17,386 bases of DNA from an uncultured Campylobacteraceae bacterium (GTDB lineage Bacteria; Campylobacterota; Campylobacteria; Campylobacterales; Arcobacteraceae). Positions within the stretch are counted from its first letter, which is position 1; each line of letters begins with the position of its first letter. Shown here in pieces: positions 12,977-17,386 of this stretch. A model generated the notes under the pieces. It saw only the letters and a list, made by a program, of their open reading frames with translations, did not search any database and had not been told where the DNA came from. Position numbers and translations under genes: made by a program. The stretch spans positions 1-17,386 of the forward strand of contig CAJXPH010000029.1 of assembly GCA_913057765.1 (NCBI GenBank). The letters run 5' to 3'.

Positions 12977-14166
12977 TATATATCCTTTTTATTATGATCT
13001 AATTCAAAAAACTTATCTGCTAAGTAATACATTACAAAGCACACACCTATTCCACCAATTGAAACACCAATTTCAGCAAATGATGGGAAATATTCTATAA
13101 AAGTTGGAGGCAATTGATACTCTCTAAGCTTAAGCAATTGAAGAGGCATTAACTGCGTATCATGAACTAAATCATATCGCATAAAGAAAATACCAATCAT
13201 GCCTAAAATAGATGCCCAAACCATCCCTTTTATATTTTTTCCTTTGCTCACTAAAATTACAACAAAGGGAATAACCATTCCTAATAATACCTCACCTATT
13301 AAGAAATTAGAACTTCCGAGTATATGCCATGCAGCATCAGCTCGTCCAGGCATTCCACCATAAACGGCAGTTAACATTCTCCAAATTTCAAAAAACATTA
13401 AAATAGCTAATAAAAGTCCTAAGATTTTTGCTAACTTTGTAAGCATAGCTTTTACTTCTTCTGGAAAATCCATTTTGTATCTAAATCCATACATTAAAAA
13501 TAGTAAATATGAACCTGTAATCATTGCTGAAAGTATAAAATATATTGGGAAAAATACTCCATTTGCAATAGGTCGAGCTATTAAAAATCCAAAAACTGCA
13601 CCTAAATTACTATGTGCGGCAAGACCAACTAATAAGCCACCTAATCCAAAAAACTTAGACCATTTATGATTTTCTCTTACTAAAAAAATAAATTCAAATA
13701 TAATAAATACTAAATAAGCACCATAAAGTGTTCCCATCCACCAAATTGCAGATAAAAAATTAGGCGTCAAGATATTATATATTATCATTGTAACGGGATG
13801 TCCAATTTCTAATGCAATTACTATAAAACCTGTTGATATAGTAATAATTGCACCAATGATTGCTCGTTTCCCAATTATCTCAAATTCTTTTATACCAAAT
13901 ACATGTCCAATTGAAGACATAATACAAAGCCCTGTACTTGAAACAACAAAGAATACATACATAGCAATGATTAATCCCCAAGGATGTTCTCTTGTTATGT
14001 TATACGCATGATGTCCATCTATAAGATACATTATTGTACCGGCTAAAAAGAATGCTACTAAGCCAATTGTTAATATTGCCATAGTCACATTAGAAAAACT
14101 TTTATTAAATGTAAACAAATCTTTTAAAGAGATGTCTTTCATTGGAATAATTGATTTTAAATTCAT
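12976..14166 (-). CDS. psrC: NrfD/PsrC-family quinol-side membrane subunit
   Basis: 396 residues with about ten membrane helices (roughly 29-49, 64-84, 101-121, 138-162, 172-195, 202-226, 242-262, 283-305, 313-330 and 363-384). WGLIIAMYVFFVVSSTG, EIGHP and FEIWRMLTAVYGG are typical of NrfD/PsrC proteins, which anchor the periplasmic A and B subunits and exchange electrons with menaquinol. No cysteine cluster or heme ligand set is obvious. AAGGAGAG overlaps the end of the preceding gene 11 bases away, so translation is coupled. The stop shares a base with the rhodanese start. The symbol is given by type; a thiosulfate-reductase PhsC role cannot be excluded. Confidence 0.85.
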   Translation of the reverse strand: MNLKSIIPMKDISLKDLFTFNKSFSNVTMAILTIGLVAFFLAGTIMYLIDGHHAYNITREHPWGLIIAMYVFFVVSSTGLCIMSSIGHVFGIKEFEIIGKRAIIGAIITISTGFIVIALEIGHPVTMIIYNILTPNFLSAIWWMGTLYGAYLVFIIFEFIFLVRENHKWSKFFGLGGLLVGLAAHSNLGAVFGFLIARPIANGVFFPIYFILSAMITGSYLLFLMYGFRYKMDFPEEVKAMLTKLAKILGLLLAILMFFEIWRMLTAVYGGMPGRADAAWHILGSSNFLIGEVLLGMVIPFVVILVSKGKNIKGMVWASILGMIGIFFMRYDLVHDTQLMPLQLLKLREYQLPPTFIEYFPSFAEIGVSIGGIGVCFVMYYLADKFFELDHNKKDI

Positions 14167-14177
14167 AACATCTCTCC

Positions 14178-14741
14178 TTATGTTAAATAAAACAATCTAG
14201 GGTCTGTTCCTAGATGTGATTTCAATGTAAAATGATCTCTAGTTCTTAGAACTTCAGATATTTCACTATTAGGATCATCTAAATCCCCAAAAATTCTTAC
14301 TTTTGTTGGACAAGTATTTTGACAAGCAGTTGTAGTTTCACCTCTTGCAATTCTTGTATCTGCACAGAAGTTACACTTATCTACTGTTTTTGTTCTATCA
14401 TCAACATATCTTGCATCATAAGGACATGCGGTCATACAGTAAGAACATAAAATACATTTTTCAGGATCAACTCTTACTACACTATTTTCATCATAATATG
14501 TTGCATTTGTAGGACAAACTTCTTGACAAGGTGCATTTGCACATTGTTGACATTGACTAGGTAAAAAATTATTTGAGGCAATATTTAAAAAAGGAAATTC
14601 TCCCTCTATTTCTTTAGTTCCTACCCATATTCTGTGGTTATCGGCTCCTAGTAAAATTCCATTTTCTTCTTTACAAGCTGTTTCACAAGCTTTACAGTTA
14701 ATACAATTTTTATAATCTAGAACCATCGCATATCTAGCCAT
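14178..14741 (-). CDS. psrB: Four-cluster ferredoxin subunit (PsrB/PhsB type)
   Basis: 187 residues with sixteen cysteines in four groups: C13, C16, C19, C23; C64, C67, C72, C76; C96, C99, C102, C106; C123, C126, C140, C144. This is the DMSO-reductase-family electron-transfer subunit carrying four [4Fe-4S] clusters, linking the membrane subunit to the molybdenum subunit. It has no signal peptide; in this family it is exported by the Tat system together with the catalytic partner. AAGGAAGG overlaps the stop of the A gene, and only two bases separate the genes. All cysteines are intact. Confidence 0.93.
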   Translation of the reverse strand: MARYAMVLDYKNCINCKACETACKEENGILLGADNHRIWVGTKEIEGEFPFLNIASNNFLPSQCQQCANAPCQEVCPTNATYYDENSVVRVDPEKCILCSYCMTACPYDARYVDDRTKTVDKCNFCADTRIARGETTTACQNTCPTKVRIFGDLDDPNSEISEVLRTRDHFTLKSHLGTDPRLFYLT

Positions 14742-14743
14742 AA

Positions 14744-17191
14744 TTACACCTTCCTTACATCAACAATTGTTTCATGCATCGCTGCACTTCCAAATACAGG
14801 TTCAATAACATCATCAATAATCATATTATCCGCAGCTCCATTACCAACACCAAGAGTTAAATCCTCCGAAGTAGAACCAAACCCATGGATAAAGAATAAA
14901 GTATTAAATCCAATCTTCTCTGTTGGATATGCTTTTATTTGAATTTTTCCTACATTACTTTCAACTTCAACTGTATCACCAAACTCAATACCTCTATCTT
15001 TTGCAATTCTTTTATTAATCCACAGATAGTTTTCTGGCATTAAATCTAATAACATTGCATTATTAGACGTGGCATTTTGAGTAAACTGGCCATGTCGTCC
15101 AGTAATAAATTTAAATTTACCTTTTGGAGTAGCTTTATACATTTCATCTCGCCATTTTGGCATAGAATCAACACCTTTTTTAGTTAAGTTATTTAATACA
15201 CATTCAACTTTTCCAGTTGGTGTTTTAAATTGTTTTTTAAGTACTGCAATTTCTTTTTCATTTACACAAGTATCATGGAAAACATCAGATTTAAATTCTC
15301 CTCTAACTACAGAGTAAAATCTTCTGTCTCTTGGATACCATTGGTATTCATTTGAAGATAGTTTTTTAAAGTATTTTTCCATATTTAAATAGTAAACACC
15401 TTTTTCTCTTAGGGTTTTCCAAGCTTCTTCACCATAAACTTCTTCAACCATATGTCTATTTATCTTTTCTTGAGTATCTGCAAAGTCATCTCCTAGATCA
15501 AAACCATTTTCTTTATAATAAGCTTCTATTTCAGTTTTTGATTTTCCTTCAATCTCTTCTTGAACATCTTCATCATATTTTTTTGTAACTTCCCATAATG
15601 GTTTTGCCATTTTAGAACCTAAACCATGCATGATTTCAATTACTGGTTTTGTTTCATACATTGGTTTTGTTACAGCTTGTCTAAGTGCAATAGATGGTTG
15701 TGCTCCACCAAATGATTTAACAGGATCTTCTCTTTCTAAATATGTACACTCTGGTAAAATCACATCTGCCATCATTGCAGTATCACTTGGCATCGTATCT
15801 ATTACAACTACTAAATCCATTTTTTCTAGCATTTGTCTAGTTTTTTTTACATTTGGAACACTTAACATCGGATTTTGTTTATAAACAAACATCCCTCTTA
15901 TTGGATATGGTGATTTATTTTCAATAATTTTATTTCTCCATGCAATCCAAGAACCACTTCCTCCAATAATTGCAGCAGCATCTTTTTCAATTCTTCCTTC
16001 TGCATTTGCGTAAAGAGGAGCATTTACAGAATGAGAACCTAATGGAAGTTTTTTACCAAATATAATTCCACCTTCTTTATCAATTCCACCACCAAGTGCT
16101 GTAAATATTGCTTGGGCACGTCTAAGTTGGAAATCTTGTTTACTCCATGCAGATCTTCTACCTTGATAATATATAGCTTTTGGAGCATGATGCATAAAGT
16201 CTCTAGCAATCTTTTTAATTTTAGAAACTTTTATTCCAGTTATTTTTTCTGCCCATTGGGGAGTATAATTACTACTTATAATATGTTCTTTATATTCTTC
16301 AAAACCATTCATATTTAATGCAACAAATTTTTTGTTATAAAGTTCTTCTGTTAATACCACGTAAGTTAGTGCTAAAACAAGTGCTAAATCAGTACCCACT
16401 TCTACAGGTAACCACTCGTCTGCATGTGCAGCTGTATTTGTAAACCTAGGGTCAATAACTATAAGTTTAGCACCTCTTCTTTTTGTTCTTTTAAATAAAT
16501 CCATCGTATCAGGTGTAACTATTGCTTCTGCTCTATTTGCCCCTGCCATAATAATATATTCTGAATTTTCTAAATCAGCCTGCCCATATCCACCTATTGT
16601 TAGTGCATATCCAGAAACTGTTGTTTGTAAGCAAATAGATGCATGATTTACAAAATTTGATGAACCAAACTTATCTTGCATAAATGTTTTATAAGTATGT
16701 TCTGCCATACCCTCTCCTGCACAGTATCCTATACAAGATCTATTGTCTTTTTCTTCTTCTAATATCTTAGTCATTTTTTCACTAATAAAGCTATAAGCCT
16801 CATCCCAAGTTACTCTTTTATATTTACCATCACCTCTTTCCCCGACTCTTATTAGTGGGTACTTAAGTCTATCAGGATCATATAGAGCTTGGATCCCTGC
16901 ATTTCCTCTAGCACATAACATATTTTGTGATTTTGGAAAATGAGGATTTGGGTCTAACTTAGTTACAACATTATTTTCAACTCTTGCATAAGCTGCACAC
17001 TTATTTACACACATTTCACATAAAGTTGGAACAATTTTTATTTCATTTTTATTATCTGATGTTTTTGTTGTTCCAAATGTTTTTTTATCATTCTGCGATT
17101 TTGTGTTAGAAAGTGCCGAAGTTGAAGCAGCGATAACAGATAAAGCAACTGTACCTTGCAAAAATTTTCTTCTGGAAATCTCAACTTGCAT
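14744..17191 (-). CDS. psrA: Molybdopterin catalytic subunit, polysulfide/thiosulfate reductase-like
   Basis: 815 residues. The Tat signal SRRKFLQG at 6-13 with a hydrophobic stretch to about 28 marks export of the folded, cofactor-loaded protein. A [4Fe-4S] site is formed by C58, C61, C65 and C93, followed by the CARGNAG continuation. The likely molybdenum ligand is C187 in NHASICLQT. The C-terminal domain shows FITGRHGQFTQNATSNN and FIHGFGSTS, the guanine-dinucleotide-binding end of PsrA/PhsA-like enzymes. The length is normal or slightly long for PsrA/PhsA and too short for TtrA; arsenate or other oxyanion reductases of similar size cannot be ruled out. The rhodanese in the same operon favours a sulfur substrate. 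AAGGAG precedes the ATG. The promoter region carries a large palindrome (17272-17307). Together the genes form a menaquinol-to-sulfur respiratory chain at the outer face of the inner membrane. Confidence 0.85.
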   Translation of the reverse strand: MQVEISRRKFLQGTVALSVIAASTSALSNTKSQNDKKTFGTTKTSDNKNEIKIVPTLCEMCVNKCAAYARVENNVVTKLDPNPHFPKSQNMLCARGNAGIQALYDPDRLKYPLIRVGERGDGKYKRVTWDEAYSFISEKMTKILEEEKDNRSCIGYCAGEGMAEHTYKTFMQDKFGSSNFVNHASICLQTTVSGYALTIGGYGQADLENSEYIIMAGANRAEAIVTPDTMDLFKRTKRRGAKLIVIDPRFTNTAAHADEWLPVEVGTDLALVLALTYVVLTEELYNKKFVALNMNGFEEYKEHIISSNYTPQWAEKITGIKVSKIKKIARDFMHHAPKAIYYQGRRSAWSKQDFQLRRAQAIFTALGGGIDKEGGIIFGKKLPLGSHSVNAPLYANAEGRIEKDAAAIIGGSGSWIAWRNKIIENKSPYPIRGMFVYKQNPMLSVPNVKKTRQMLEKMDLVVVIDTMPSDTAMMADVILPECTYLEREDPVKSFGGAQPSIALRQAVTKPMYETKPVIEIMHGLGSKMAKPLWEVTKKYDEDVQEEIEGKSKTEIEAYYKENGFDLGDDFADTQEKINRHMVEEVYGEEAWKTLREKGVYYLNMEKYFKKLSSNEYQWYPRDRRFYSVVRGEFKSDVFHDTCVNEKEIAVLKKQFKTPTGKVECVLNNLTKKGVDSMPKWRDEMYKATPKGKFKFITGRHGQFTQNATSNNAMLLDLMPENYLWINKRIAKDRGIEFGDTVEVESNVGKIQIKAYPTEKIGFNTLFFIHGFGSTSEDLTLGVGNGAADNMIIDDVIEPVFGSAAMHETIVDVRKV

Positions 17192-17246
17192 TTTTTCTCC
17201 TTCTTAATATCTACTTAGTATTATAAGTTAATAATATAATTTTAGC

Positions 17247-17252
17247 ATGATA
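17247..17252 (-). promoter_or_regulatory. Possible -10 of the reductase operon
   Basis: Minus-strand TATCAT. The predicted start point at about 17240 gives a 49-base leader and places the centre of the palindromic site at 17281.5 about 41.5 bases upstream, the position used by class II CRP/FNR activators. Other AT-rich -10 candidates exist nearby (TATTAT or TATATT within 17225-17240), so this is tentative. Confidence 0.35.
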
Positions 17253-17271
17253 TTTTATAAACACAGCTTAT

Positions 17272-17307
17272 AAATGAATGATTATTCATAAGAATAATGA
17301 TTCATTT
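17272..17307. promoter_or_regulatory. 36-bp imperfect palindrome upstream of reductase operon (candidate operator)
   Basis: The 36 bases equal their own reverse complement at 16 of 18 paired positions. Inside are two sites of the same form: TGAAT-GATT-ATTCA (17275-17288) and AGAAT-AATG-ATTCA (17291-17304), with centres 16 bases apart. The first nearly repeats the site upstream of the porin at 4105-4120. Confidence 0.6.
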
Positions 17308-17337
17308 ATTATCTTTATTATTTTTATAAGACTAGGT

Positions 17338-17386
17338 CTGTCTCTTATACACATCTCCGAGCCCACGAGACCAGAGAGGATCTCGT
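17338..17386 (-). other. Illumina Nextera read-2 adapter with i7 index (artefact)
   Basis: 17338-17356 is the complement of the Tn5 mosaic end, 17357-17371 is the Nextera read-2 tail (CCGAGCCCACGAGAC), 17372-17379 is an i7 index (CAGAGAGG, which I recognise as N708), and 17380-17386 begins the P7 sequence (ATCTCGT). It is library sequence and should be trimmed. Confidence 0.98.

Noticed and set aside
14744..17191. Tetrathionate reductase TtrA or formate dehydrogenase
   Set aside because: Too short for TtrA, and no selenocysteine context or formate-dehydrogenase gene set is present; the rhodanese neighbour and PsrB/PsrC-type partners fit a polysulfide/thiosulfate type better.
17272..17307. 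Fur box reading of the palindrome upstream of the reductase
   Set aside because: It has ATGAAT/ATTCAT arms rather than the GATAAT/ATTATC hexamers of Fur sites, and the operon has no iron-uptake function.

Overview
The window is one strand of AT-rich bacterial DNA between two pieces of Illumina Nextera adapter (2-34 and 17338-17386), so only 35-17337 is biological and both contig ends are technical. Gene content and sequence style point to a Campylobacterota member, most likely Arcobacteraceae (Arcobacter and relatives): very low GC, a ThrS without a full TGS domain, a short RqcH/NFACT protein, a coiled-coil-plus-barrel porin, and a polysulfide-reductase type operon. The genus is an inference; no 16S or other diagnostic marker is present.

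Layout. (1) 35-1741, plus strand: the 3' end of an MMPL/RND-type exporter overlapping a complete AMP-dependent acyl/aryl ligase, closed by a strong hairpin. This looks like the last two genes of a lipid/polyene-type biosynthetic cluster that lies mostly off the left edge. (2) 1761-3549, minus strand: a conserved small lipoprotein and the ribosome quality-control protein RqcH, each with its own TATAAT box. (3) 3641-5751, plus strand: a small secreted three-cysteine protein of a cytochrome-like family lacking CxxCH, and a 520-residue porin. (4) 5794-6318, minus: an unrecognised protein. (5) 6430-9576, plus: the translation cluster thrS-infC-rpmI-rplT, with TTG starts on thrS and infC and several hairpins in the two ribosomal-protein spacers. 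(6) 9640-11741: a cupin and an SDR oxidoreductase on the minus strand, divergent from a TetR regulator, with three copies of the palindrome CTAACACNTGTTAG between them. (7) 11786-17191, minus: a four-gene operon for a molybdenum/iron-sulfur reductase of the PsrABC/PhsABC type (A catalytic, B four-cluster ferredoxin, C NrfD-like membrane anchor) followed by a secreted protein with three rhodanese domains.

How the genes fit together. Region 7 is a self-contained respiratory module: a Tat-exported catalytic subunit, electron-transfer subunit and quinol-side membrane subunit reducing a sulfur compound (polysulfide, or less likely thiosulfate), with a multi-domain periplasmic sulfur carrier translated from the same message. 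An imperfect 36-bp palindrome upstream contains a TGAAT-N4-ATTCA site, and nearly the same site lies upstream of the porin, suggesting a shared regulator, possibly of the CRP/FNR superfamily. Region 6 looks like a self-regulated TetR stress or metabolite switch.

No CRISPR array, tRNA, rRNA, insertion sequence or phage gene was found. No gene-free stretch exceeds about 230 bases; the longest (3965-4188) holds a terminator, a candidate operator and the porin promoter. I did not find a system I could confidently call undescribed. The best leads are the triple TetR operator set, the operator shared by the porin and reductase operons, and the triple-rhodanese partner of the reductase.
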